A stretch of DNA of 35,227 bases from Candidatus Atribacteria bacterium (GTDB lineage: Bacteria; Atribacterota; Atribacteria; Atribacterales; Atribacteraceae), in contig PWXL01000228.1 of NCBI GenBank assembly GCA_003561145.1, positions 1 through 35,227 on the forward strand, in the 5' to 3' direction. The notes beneath the pieces are model-generated. The model ran no database searches, was not told where the DNA came from, and saw only the letters and a program-made list of their open reading frames with translations. Of the stretch, positions 15,490-22,764 are shown one piece after another. How positions within the stretch are numbered: position 1 is the stretch's first letter; the number at the start of each line of letters is the position of its first letter. The translations under genes were made by a program, and so were the position numbers.

Positions 15490-16569
15490 ATGAGTAGCGG
15501 CACAATGAAAGCCTGGATTTTCCAGGAGCCTGAATCTATGCAACTCGAAGAAAGAGAGATACCCAGTCCGGCTGCTGATCAACTTCTCATCAGGGTAAAG
15601 GCCTGTGGGGTGTGTGGTTCCGATGTAGCTTACTACTGGGGTGAGTCATCATTGGAAACACCGGATGGGAAAGGACCCCTTGTATTGGGACATGAATTTT
15701 CCGGTGAGGTGGCAGAAGTAGGGGATATCCCCGCCTCAAAAAACCTTTTCCAGCCAGGAGACCGGGTAACAGTGAACCCGGTACAATATTGTAATACCTG
15801 CGAGGTATGTCACCGTGGGCAGGTCAACCTCTGTGAGAACAAGGGTGTCCTGGGTGTTTCGGCCGACGGAGCTTTTGCAGAATACGTCTTGTCCCACTAC
15901 CAGCATGTATACCGATTGCCGGAAAGCGTGTCTTATGAGGCCGGAGCCTTTACTGAACCACTGGCCTGCGGGACCTATGCAGTAAAAAACCTGGATATTT
16001 CATTGGGGGATACGGTGGTTGTTTTGGGTCCGGGAGCCATTGGATTGTCCATTGTCGCTTTGGCCAAGGCAAGCGGAGCCGGCAGAGTCATCCTGGCTGG
16101 AACCCGCGACTATCGTCTCGAGACGGGGAAAACAGTGGGAGCAGATGTATTAATGAATACAAGCGATGTTTCTTCCCAGTATTACTGCGCTGATATCACA
16201 CAAGAAATAAACAAGCAGACCCGGGGGAAAATGGCCGAAAGGGTGATTGTAGCTACAGGTTCCACGCAAGCCATGCATCTTGCCCTGGAAATCAGCGGAC
16301 GCCGGTCGTTGATTGTATACTTCGGTCTTCCGGGGGACCGCGATAAGGTGGAAGTACCCGCATTGCAGTCGATCCTTTGGGATAAAACAATCAAGTTCTC
16401 TTGGTTGGCTGCCTTTACGTGGGTAGAGGCTCTTGAAGCCATTCAGAGTGGTTTGGTGAATACCTCTCCTCTCATCACTCACAGTTTCCCTCTGGATCAG
16501 CTGATGGAAGCACTGGTTGTGTCCAGGGAAAAGAGGGGAAACCCCCTGAAAGTAATGGTGACAATGTAG
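15490..16569 (+). CDS. Zinc-dependent medium-chain alcohol/polyol dehydrogenase
   Basis: A 359-residue member of the medium-chain dehydrogenase family, closest in pattern to sorbitol/threonine dehydrogenases. Catalytic zinc ligands are Cys42 (CGVCGSD) with His68-Glu69 (GHEF); the structural zinc loop is C101, C104, C107, C115. The NAD(P) Rossmann motif VLGPGAIGLSI lies near residue 178. The ATG at 15490 follows AAGGAGG. It likely oxidises a polyol or sugar to a keto-sugar acted on by the isomerase/epimerase encoded just upstream, as the genes are 15 bases apart. Confidence 0.92.
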   Translation: MSSGTMKAWIFQEPESMQLEEREIPSPAADQLLIRVKACGVCGSDVAYYWGESSLETPDGKGPLVLGHEFSGEVAEVGDIPASKNLFQPGDRVTVNPVQYCNTCEVCHRGQVNLCENKGVLGVSADGAFAEYVLSHYQHVYRLPESVSYEAGAFTEPLACGTYAVKNLDISLGDTVVVLGPGAIGLSIVALAKASGAGRVILAGTRDYRLETGKTVGADVLMNTSDVSSQYYCADITQEINKQTRGKMAERVIVATGSTQAMHLALEISGRRSLIVYFGLPGDRDKVEVPALQSILWDKTIKFSWLAAFTWVEALEAIQSGLVNTSPLITHSFPLDQLMEALVVSREKRGNPLKVMVTM

Positions 16570-16666
16570 GGTGTGTCATACAACACGGCGAGAGAATGAA
16601 GCTGTGGAAAAGGAAACTCACACAACATTTTCTTACATATATGAGAGAGACTTCGGGAGCATATTT

Positions 16667-16715
16667 CACCACCATGCCCGCTCTCACGGGTCATGAGAGA
16701 GCGGGCATGGTGGTG
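16667..16715. repeat. Perfect 19-bp inverted repeat between dehydrogenase and LacI genes
   Basis: Bases 16667-16685 pair perfectly with 16697-16715 around an 11-base loop. The arm is GC-rich (CACCACCATGCCCGCTCTC). Neither strand has a T-run after the stem, so it is not a standard intrinsic terminator. It could be a Rho-independent variant, an mRNA-stability hairpin or a copy of an interspersed element. Confidence 0.8.
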
Positions 16716-16793
16716 TGTCGCCCATGTTGCAAGGAAAACCCACTCATTGTTCATCCTTTTACAGTTTTTCTATGCACGGGAGGTACTTGTTCA

Positions 16794-17834
16794 GTGAGCT
16801 CAAACGACCGAAACCGGACCAAAGCCACGATGCGCGATGTGGCACGGGAAGCCGGTGTGGCCCAGTCAACGGTGTCTCATTACATCAATAAAACCGCCAC
16901 CGTTGCACCAGGGACGAAAGGGAAAATTCGAGAAGCTATACGGAAAATGGATTACAGGCCGAACATGGTAGCGCGTAACCTGAAAACCCGGGGTTCCAAT
17001 ATACTCCCGCTCTTTGTGCCGGATATTACCAACCCCTTTTATTCTGAACTGGCAAAAGGCGTAGCCGATGCAGCACGCAAGGAGGGTTTTGATATAGTTC
17101 TCTATGATACGGGATACCAGCGTAACAGGGAAGATGACTATCTTGAACTTGCCTTGCGTCAACAGGCAGGTGGAGTGGTGATTGGATATAACCTGCTTAA
17201 CGACCGTTTGTGGGAACGGCTGGAAAAGACACATACACCATCGATCTTGATTGATGTATACCCTCCCAACAATTCGTGGTCATCAGTAGTGGTGGATAAT
17301 GAAGAAGGTATCCGTCTTGCAGTTGATTACCTCTACAGTTTGGGTCACCGTGATATCGCTTACCTTTCCGAACCTCCCTATTTGTTACCCCTGATCAAGA
17401 GGCTGCGAGAGTTTATTCGGATATTGAAAGTACGTGGTCTTGAAGTTCGACGGGAATGGATACTGGTGGAAAAAGAGCAGATGAACAGGGTGAAAATAGG
17501 TTCTTCCCTCGGAAAAAAACTCTTGGCTTCACCGTTGCGACCTACAGCAGTAGTAACGAGTTCAGATCTCGTAGCGATAGGAGCATTGAATGCCTTTCTT
17601 TCCAGTGGAATCATGGTACCTTCAGATCTTTCCCTGGTCGGTTTTGATGACATCATTCTTGCCTCTTATGTGTATCCATCTCTCACAACAATCAGGCAAC
17701 CAAAATTTGACATGGGACAGCGAGGTGTGAAAATATTAATGAAACTTATGTCACAGGTTGAGGAACATTCACCGATGGTGGAGATTATTCCCCCCCAATT
17801 GATCGAGCGTCAATCATGTTGCGCTAGGCGTTGA
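16794..17834 (+). CDS. LacI-family transcriptional regulator
   Basis: The product is 346 residues from GTG 16794, which lies 9 bases after GGAGGT (16779-16784); the frame is open to 16596 but that part runs through the hairpin and is not protein-like. The helix-turn-helix is at about 12-58 (MRDVAREAGVAQSTVSHYIN) with the hinge RPNMVARNLKTRGS, followed by the effector domain (PDITNPFYSELAKGVADAA, VGFDDIILASYVYPSLTTIR) and a short RQSCCARR end. It probably controls the isomerase/dehydrogenase pair upstream, whose promoter carries palindromes at 14501-14523. It is a distant paralogue of the regulator at 823-1893. Confidence 0.92.
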   Translation: MSSNDRNRTKATMRDVAREAGVAQSTVSHYINKTATVAPGTKGKIREAIRKMDYRPNMVARNLKTRGSNILPLFVPDITNPFYSELAKGVADAARKEGFDIVLYDTGYQRNREDDYLELALRQQAGGVVIGYNLLNDRLWERLEKTHTPSILIDVYPPNNSWSSVVVDNEEGIRLAVDYLYSLGHRDIAYLSEPPYLLPLIKRLREFIRILKVRGLEVRREWILVEKEQMNRVKIGSSLGKKLLASPLRPTAVVTSSDLVAIGALNAFLSSGIMVPSDLSLVGFDDIILASYVYPSLTTIRQPKFDMGQRGVKILMKLMSQVEEHSPMVEIIPPQLIERQSCCARR

Positions 17835-17946
17835 TTCCTTCTGTTGCAGCATTCCCTCATAATTTTCTCCACCTGGACCATCCATGTGGCAGGATATTTT
17901 TCCCATTGAACTCATGTTTGCACTTATGTATAGTAGTTTTTCGGTG

Positions 17947-17952
17947 TATAAT
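17947..17952 (+). promoter_or_regulatory. Possible -10 element upstream of the FlgM-like gene
   Basis: A consensus TATAAT lies at 17947-17952 in the 259-base gap before the FlgM-like gene. The best -35 at 17-base spacing is the poor TTATGT (17924-17929), so the promoter is tentative. I see no sigma-28-type sequence. Confidence 0.3.
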
Positions 17953-18093
17953 ACAAGTGTAAAAAAATGAGTGTAGCACAGGCAAAGCGAATCGGAAAAA
18001 CACAAAAAAAATCGGCATTGACTCAAGTTTCCTTTGCATCGGTCGATGTACAGGTGTAGAGATGAGTGGGATACGAAGGGGTGCGATACGGGT

Positions 18094-18414
18094 ATGAAGA
18101 TACAATCAAACCAGGTGGAGTCGATAATGAAATTGTATCAGGACCGTTGTGCGGAGGGTAAAGAAAAAGCCGAGAGAACCGGTGTGAAAAAAACCCGAGA
18201 TGACCGGCTTACACCTTCTCCAACAGCGCGGGAGTTGATCCGGTTGAAAGGCCGTTATAGAGAGATTGCGTCCATGAGAGAACAATTGGTTGAAGAAATC
18301 AAGCAACGGGTGAAAGACGGTACATACAAGGTTCAAGGGAGACAGGTAGCGGAAAAATTAATCAACCGGGAAATGGTGGACTATCTGATCGAGCGAGGGA
18401 AGGAACGCATGTGA
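18094..18414 (+). CDS. flgM: FlgM-like anti-sigma-28 factor
   Basis: A 106-residue protein from ATG 18094. Its C-terminal half has the FlgM pattern: MREQLVEEIKQRVKDGTYKV followed by AEKLINREMVDYL, the helices that bind the flagellar sigma factor FliA in the known system. The N-terminal part (SNQVESIMKLYQDRC, then a charged disordered stretch) also fits, including the SPTARELIRLK block. FlgM holds sigma-28 inactive until it is exported through the completed flagellar hook. There are no flagellar genes in the window, so the gene is isolated here. The ribosome site is weak (AAGGGG about 13 bases upstream). Confidence 0.8.
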   Translation: MKIQSNQVESIMKLYQDRCAEGKEKAERTGVKKTRDDRLTPSPTARELIRLKGRYREIASMREQLVEEIKQRVKDGTYKVQGRQVAEKLINREMVDYLIERGKERM

Positions 18415-18772
18415 TTACCAATGGTCATCTCCTGGGGGTGCCCCCTCCAGATGAACCAGTATCGCCCAAGGCAAACCATCCGTGAGTACCCTTTTTACCG
18501 TTTAAGTATTGCGACTTTTTCATCTTGATCCTTCACTCTTATCCGTGTTGCCAAAGCATAGACTTTGGTAGGCAATAACCGATAACGGAGAAACAGGTTC
18601 CACATGTTTCCATCACCGCCTGTGTCCTCCTGAATGTTTTCTTCTACTTCCTTCTTCAGGCACTATAGAAAATACCGCTTTTTACTATATCATATCCTTA
18701 CCGGGAATGAAGGGGAACGGGCAAGCATTGAAAAGAGTATACTTGTAAAGAATATGAAAGGAGAACCACTGT
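18415..18772. other. 358-base gap between flgM-like and tlpA-like genes
   Basis: I find no supported gene here. An open frame from 18634 has no ribosome site and runs into the tlpA-like gene in another frame. There is an imperfect hairpin at about 18431-18459 (CATCT and AGATG arms with an inner GGGGG/CCCCC) and another at about 18548-18575 (TTGCCAAAG with CTTTGG-TAG-GCAA), neither followed by a T-run. No good sigma-70 promoter is placed well before 18773; a TTGAAA/GAATAT pair would start too close to the ribosome site. Confidence 0.5.
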
Positions 18773-19543
18773 ATGCGACTGAGCAGGATTATTTGTTTTG
18801 GTCTGGTGCTGGTAATTGTGTGGTGTGCAGGTGGCGGGTTGATACATGCCCGTGAGGCTCCTGATTTTACCCTGCCGGGTCTGAGCGGGGATTCCGTTTC
18901 ACTGTCTGATTGGACGGGTTACCCGCTCATCATTTCTTTTTTTACCACCTGGTGTCCATTTTGTACTGAGGAACTGACTCATTTGGAGGAATTGTACCAG
19001 GAACATGCTTCTGTAAGAGGTTTAAGGGTAGTGGCTGTGAATATTGCAGAGCCTGAGGAGAAAGTACAAGAGATGGTTTCCCGCCTTGGTCTTACATATA
19101 CCGTTGCCCTTGATGAGGGAAGCGGGGTAGCGAGCCGGTACAGAATTGTAGGTTTACCCACCTCGTATCTCGTGAATCCTGATGGGACGATTTCGGATAT
19201 GATTATTGGAGCGACGCGACCATCCGTATGGATGGAAAAATTGGAAAAAATATTTTGGTATGATGGTCTGAGAAAAGAGGATATAGAGGATGTAGCTTCT
19301 GCAACTTCGGAACTGGTGGTTCTTGATTTACGGGAGGAAAAGGGAAACCCCTTTCCCGGTCATCATGGTGTGCGTTACCTCCAACGTGCGAATACCGACA
19401 ATATAACAGAAGGCCTTCACCCCGATGAGGTACACCTGATCTATGCCGATTCAAATAAAAAAGGTGCTGCAGCATCTCGTAAGCTCGCTCAAGAAGGCTT
19501 TACGATGGTTTACTACCAACTCGCCGATGAGACGGAGCCCTGA
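18773..19543 (+). CDS. TlpA/ResA-like thioredoxin fused to a degenerate rhodanese domain
   Basis: The 256-residue exported protein has a signal peptide (1-26), a TlpA-like thiol-disulfide domain (about 27-170) with the redox motif W60-C61-P-F-C64 and the cis-proline loop GLPTSYLV, and a C-terminal rhodanese-like domain (about 175-252: LVVLDLREE, then LIYADSNKKGAAASRKLAQEGF). In active rhodanese the loop reads (V/I)YCxxGxR; here Ala225 replaces the catalytic Cys, so sulfur transfer is not expected and the domain may bind a partner. ATG 18773 follows AAAGGAG. The 3' end overlaps the LptC gene by 17 bases, which ties an envelope redox protein to LPS export. Confidence 0.88.
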   Translation: MRLSRIICFGLVLVIVWCAGGGLIHAREAPDFTLPGLSGDSVSLSDWTGYPLIISFFTTWCPFCTEELTHLEELYQEHASVRGLRVVAVNIAEPEEKVQEMVSRLGLTYTVALDEGSGVASRYRIVGLPTSYLVNPDGTISDMIIGATRPSVWMEKLEKIFWYDGLRKEDIEDVASATSELVVLDLREEKGNPFPGHHGVRYLQRANTDNITEGLHPDEVHLIYADSNKKGAAASRKLAQEGFTMVYYQLADETEP

Positions 19544-20102
19544 CAGAGGGACCTTTCTTCTCATAATTTCCTCTATCATCGTTCTTTTCTGGACCGGATA
19601 TTATTTTTGGGGAAGCATTCCGCCATCTCCTCCCCTTGGGGAGGAAGGGGAGGAGATGGTGTATGAGCCGGCCCAACTTGAGGTAAACCTTGAGATGGCT
19701 GAAATAAGCGCCTTCAGTGGAGAAAGAAGGGAATGGGAAATCCAATCCCGTTCAATAATTAAACGGAATTCCATGTTGCACCTCCAGGACGTGGAGGGTG
19801 AGCTGTATCGTGACCGGCTTCCTCCATTGCGGTTACAGGCGGAAACAGGAAATGTCGATATCGACCTGGGTCGTATTGAACTTGCAACGATCCGATTGGA
19901 ATCGCAAGAAGAGGGGACAATCAGCGGAGAAAGCCTTACCTGGGCAAGCGACAGGGAAGTATTTCTGCTCAAGCATATTTCAATGGACACGGGGACGGCA
20001 CACATACGTGCGGGGTCTGGAACCATTTACCCTCACAGCGGCAAGGTTCGGCTGGAGGAAGAGGTTGAAGTACGCTTCAAGGTAGCTGGCTTTTCCCGGT
20101 AA
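19527..20102 (+). CDS. lptC: LPS export protein LptC
   Basis: The protein is 191 residues from ATG 19527, which starts inside the 3' end of the tlpA-like gene; an in-frame ATG at 19443 would give an unlikely 28-residue extension. One N-terminal membrane helix (about 10-28, FLLIISSIIVLFWTGYYFWG) is followed by a beta-rich periplasmic domain (EWEIQSRSIIKRN, LHLQDVEGELY, GTISGESLTW, ISMDTGTAHIRAGSG), the usual LptC layout and length. LptC receives lipopolysaccharide from the LptBFG transporter and passes it to LptA. Order of neighbours (LptA, LptB, LptF/G downstream) supports the call. No clear ribosome site, so translation probably couples to the upstream gene. Confidence 0.86.
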   Translation: MRRSPDRGTFLLIISSIIVLFWTGYYFWGSIPPSPPLGEEGEEMVYEPAQLEVNLEMAEISAFSGERREWEIQSRSIIKRNSMLHLQDVEGELYRDRLPPLRLQAETGNVDIDLGRIELATIRLESQEEGTISGESLTWASDREVFLLKHISMDTGTAHIRAGSGTIYPHSGKVRLEEEVEVRFKVAGFSR

Positions 20103-20129
20103 ACTTCTGAGGAGTAAACTTCTGAGGAG
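20100..20129 (+). repeat. Tandem duplication of a ribosome-binding segment before lptA
   Basis: The 15-base unit TAAACTTCTGAGGAG occurs twice in direct tandem (20100-20114 and 20115-20129). The first copy includes the lptC stop codon; each copy has a GAGGAG core. Only the second is correctly spaced to the GTG at 20138. Confidence 0.9.
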
Positions 20130-20137
20130 GAGAAAGC

Positions 20138-20839
20138 GTGAGAAAGAAAAAGGTATTTTCGGGTTTGCTTGTGCACATTGCAGCGGTGTTGCTCGCCCTT
20201 ATACCGGCATGGGCGGAAGCGGTTGAGGATGAAGTGGTTATTCGGACTACCATGGCCGAGTACGACGAGGAAACGGGTCGTATCTATGCCCAGGGGGAAT
20301 CCACCATCACCTGGCAGGGGGTGACCATGGTGTGTCCCTATTTGGAATTGGATACCCGCACCCAGGAAGCCACCAGTTCAGGAGAAATCATTATTACCTG
20401 GGAGGGAGCGAGAGTGGAAGCACAGGAAATGTTTTTTTCCGGGGAAAAAAACCAAGCCCGGCTTTCCCGGGTGAGGGGAGTGAGCGATGAATACGCTTTC
20501 TCCGCCGCAGAGGTTGATTTTGATTTTACCGGTGAACGCATGGTAATGAAGGGAGACCCACTGCTGGAGTTGAGTGAGTATACTGTACGCGCTCTTTCGA
20601 TAGAGCACTCTTTTCCCTCAAAAGCCTGGTTTGCTTCCTCGGTAACACTTACCCGGCCGGGGTGGGAAGGGCGTTCTTCACGAGCTATGTTCCGGGAGGG
20701 AGATGATGTGATTGAACTTTCAGGTGATGCACGGATACGCAGAGAGGACAGTACTCTCCGTGGAGAAAAGGTACTGGTGTTTTTAGAAACAGGTCGGGTC
20801 AGAGTTGAAGGTGATGTAGAGATCACCATAACCCAGTGA
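20138..20839 (+). CDS. lptA: LPS-transport periplasmic protein LptA (OstA-like)
   Basis: The 233-residue protein begins with a signal peptide (1-28, VHIAAVLLALIPAWAEA) and continues with repeated beta-strand units of the OstA family: ETGRIYAQGESTITWQGV, TQEATSSGEIIITWEGARVEA, ERMVMKGDPLLEL and VIELSGDARIRREDSTLRGEKV. LptA forms the periplasmic bridge that carries LPS to the outer membrane. GTG 20138 follows GAGGAGG (20124-20130). The stop overlaps the lptB start (TGATG). Slightly longer than typical LptA (about 180 residues), which is common in deep-branching diderms. Confidence 0.86.
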   Translation: MRKKKVFSGLLVHIAAVLLALIPAWAEAVEDEVVIRTTMAEYDEETGRIYAQGESTITWQGVTMVCPYLELDTRTQEATSSGEIIITWEGARVEAQEMFFSGEKNQARLSRVRGVSDEYAFSAAEVDFDFTGERMVMKGDPLLELSEYTVRALSIEHSFPSKAWFASSVTLTRPGWEGRSSRAMFREGDDVIELSGDARIRREDSTLRGEKVLVFLETGRVRVEGDVEITITQ

Positions 20840-21591
20840 TGGTGGTGACGGGATTGAACAACGGTCATTGGACAACGCTGCGGGGAGAGACACTTTCCAA
20901 GGCATACAATCGTAAGCGTATTGTGAACGAGGTTGACGTTGAAGTAAGCCGAGGTGAAATCGTAGGTTTATTGGGACCTAACGGTGCAGGAAAGACCACA
21001 ACATTTTATTTAATGGTCGGCTTGGTCAAACCGGATGGCGGAACCGTCTATCTTGACGATTTGAAGCTTACCCCATATCCAATGTATTCACGTGCACGCA
21101 TGGGGGTTGGGTATCTTCCCCAGGAAGCATCGGTGTTCCGCCGTTTAAGCGTACAGGAAAATATAGACCTGGTGCTTGAAATGCAAGGTTTGCCACGACA
21201 AAAAGTGTTACAGAGGAGAAACGAGTTGTTGGAAGAGTTCGGCATTGCACCCCTCTCTCGTTCCCAGGCAAATCTTCTCTCGGGTGGTGAGCGCAGGCGG
21301 CTGGAGATTGCCAGAGCCATAGCAACTTCACCATCTTTCCTGCTTTTGGATGAACCATTCACCGGCATCGATCCCATTGCAGTCGAAGAGATTCAGAGAC
21401 TTATTCAGTTTTTGGCTTCCCGTAATATCGGAGTACTTATCACCGACCATGCAGTGAGAGAAACCCTGGCAATCACCGATCGCTCCTACATCATGTTTGA
21501 GGGAAGTATTTTAACTTCCGGAACATCGAAGGAAATTATAGAATCCGAATTGAGCCGGAAGCATTACCTGGGTGAACGGTTTAACCTGTGA
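20839..21591 (+). CDS. lptB: LPS export ABC transporter ATPase LptB
   Basis: The 250-residue ATPase powers extraction of LPS from the inner membrane with LptF/G. Walker A is GPNGAGKTT (46-54), the Q-loop Gln is at about 95, the signature LSGGE is at 147-151, and Walker B FLLLDEP ends at about 173; the GIDP motif and the H-loop (TDHAVRET) follow. Start ATG 20839 overlaps the lptA stop by one base; a GTG at 20836 is an in-frame alternative. The family-specific stretch GYLPQEASVFRRLSVQENI is nearly diagnostic of LptB. Confidence 0.95.
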   Translation: MVVTGLNNGHWTTLRGETLSKAYNRKRIVNEVDVEVSRGEIVGLLGPNGAGKTTTFYLMVGLVKPDGGTVYLDDLKLTPYPMYSRARMGVGYLPQEASVFRRLSVQENIDLVLEMQGLPRQKVLQRRNELLEEFGIAPLSRSQANLLSGGERRRLEIARAIATSPSFLLLDEPFTGIDPIAVEEIQRLIQFLASRNIGVLITDHAVRETLAITDRSYIMFEGSILTSGTSKEIIESELSRKHYLGERFNL

Positions 21592-21630
21592 GATGAAAAT
21601 CTTTTTCATTACAAAAATCGACAGTCAGTT

Positions 21631-22719
21631 ATGACAATTCTGGATCGATATATCCTCAAACAAGCAGTGGTAAATTTTGCCTTCGGGGTTACTCTGTTTG
21701 TTACTATTCTGACAGCCGGTGACCTTCTTTTCCGACTGACCCGTTTGTGGTTGCAAGCGGGTTTAGCCTTCGGGACTGTTGTAAGAGTTTTTGTCTATAG
21801 TATTCCATCATTTCTTATTTATGTATTGCCCATGGCGGTGCTGCTGTCGGTCTTGCTCACTATGAGCCGACTGGCAGCGGGAAGTGAAGTGATCGCTTTC
21901 AGGTCGAGCGGAATAAGCCTGAAGAGAGGAGCACTTCCTTTTTTCCTGCTCGCGCTATGGGCATGCACAGGAACCGTCATTCTCAGTGAATGGGCCTTAC
22001 CGGCATCCGTTATACGTTTACAGCAGGTCGTGGGAGAGGAGAGCGCCCTACCGGATTGGCTGGTACAGGAAAACACATTTTTTACCGATACAAGCGTGCC
22101 CGGCACGGAACGGGTTTTTTATGTCAAACGTATCGACCGGGAAAAAGGTCAACTGCATGATGTTATTGTACAGGAGTTTGACCAGCGAGGCCTCACCCGT
22201 ATCATTAACGCGGAACAAGCCTTTATTGGGACCAACCAGTGGGTTTTCCTCAATGGCGTGTATTACGAAATGGACGAGGCAGGCAGGGTCGAACGGGTTG
22301 TCCGTTATCAGAGGGAAGTGATATCCACGCGGCAAACAATAGCGGAGATGGTCGAGGCAAGACGCAAGCCCCAGGAAATGAGTTTTGCGGAACTCTCCGC
22401 TTTCATTGACCGCGAAGGAAAACGGGGACAGCATACTGCTCCTTTGGAACTTATGCTCTGGCAGAAAACAGCTATACCATTCGCCTGTCTTGTGTTTGCC
22501 CTGTTAGGGGTTCCCCTGGGGGTTACATCGCCCCGGGCAGGCAAATCAGTAGGTATCGGTATAAGTATATTGATAGTTTTCGGTTATTACGTGTTTTTTT
22601 CTTTGACTGGAGCTCTTGCGGAGGGTGGGACAATAGGTCCGTTTTTTGGAGCATGGTTTGGGAACTTCATCGGGGTAGCTGCCGGTATGATATTGTTGTG
22701 GGTGAAAGATAGCCACTGA
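21631..22719 (+). CDS. LptF/LptG-family permease
   Basis: A 362-residue membrane protein of the YjgP/YjgQ family, the transmembrane half of the LPS exporter. Three N-terminal helices (from MTILDRYILKQ, the family start, to about 115) precede a periplasmic beta-domain (about 125-265) and three C-terminal helices (VFALLGVPLGV, ISILIVFGYYVFFSL, GNFIGVAAGMILL). Proteobacteria need two different copies (LptF and LptG); only one is present here, so it may act as a homodimer or pair with one encoded elsewhere. ATG 21631 lies 39 bases after lptB and has no clear ribosome site. Confidence 0.92.
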   Translation: MTILDRYILKQAVVNFAFGVTLFVTILTAGDLLFRLTRLWLQAGLAFGTVVRVFVYSIPSFLIYVLPMAVLLSVLLTMSRLAAGSEVIAFRSSGISLKRGALPFFLLALWACTGTVILSEWALPASVIRLQQVVGEESALPDWLVQENTFFTDTSVPGTERVFYVKRIDREKGQLHDVIVQEFDQRGLTRIINAEQAFIGTNQWVFLNGVYYEMDEAGRVERVVRYQREVISTRQTIAEMVEARRKPQEMSFAELSAFIDREGKRGQHTAPLELMLWQKTAIPFACLVFALLGVPLGVTSPRAGKSVGIGISILIVFGYYVFFSLTGALAEGGTIGPFFGAWFGNFIGVAAGMILLWVKDSH

Positions 22720-22764
22720 GGATTTTTTATTCCAGGCTCCAGGAGAATCGACGGGGAGTGAACA

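Noticed and set aside
16596-16793. N-terminal extension of the second LacI protein
   Set aside because: It would translate through the 19-bp hairpin and precede the helix-turn-helix by about 75 residues; GTG 16794 has a good ribosome site.
18431-18459. Possible terminator after the FlgM-like gene
   Set aside because: The stem is interrupted by three mismatches, the inner loop is too small and there is no T-run.
18634-18855. 73-codon forward frame before the tlpA-like gene
   Set aside because: No ribosome site, composition unlike protein, and it runs into the tlpA-like gene in another frame.
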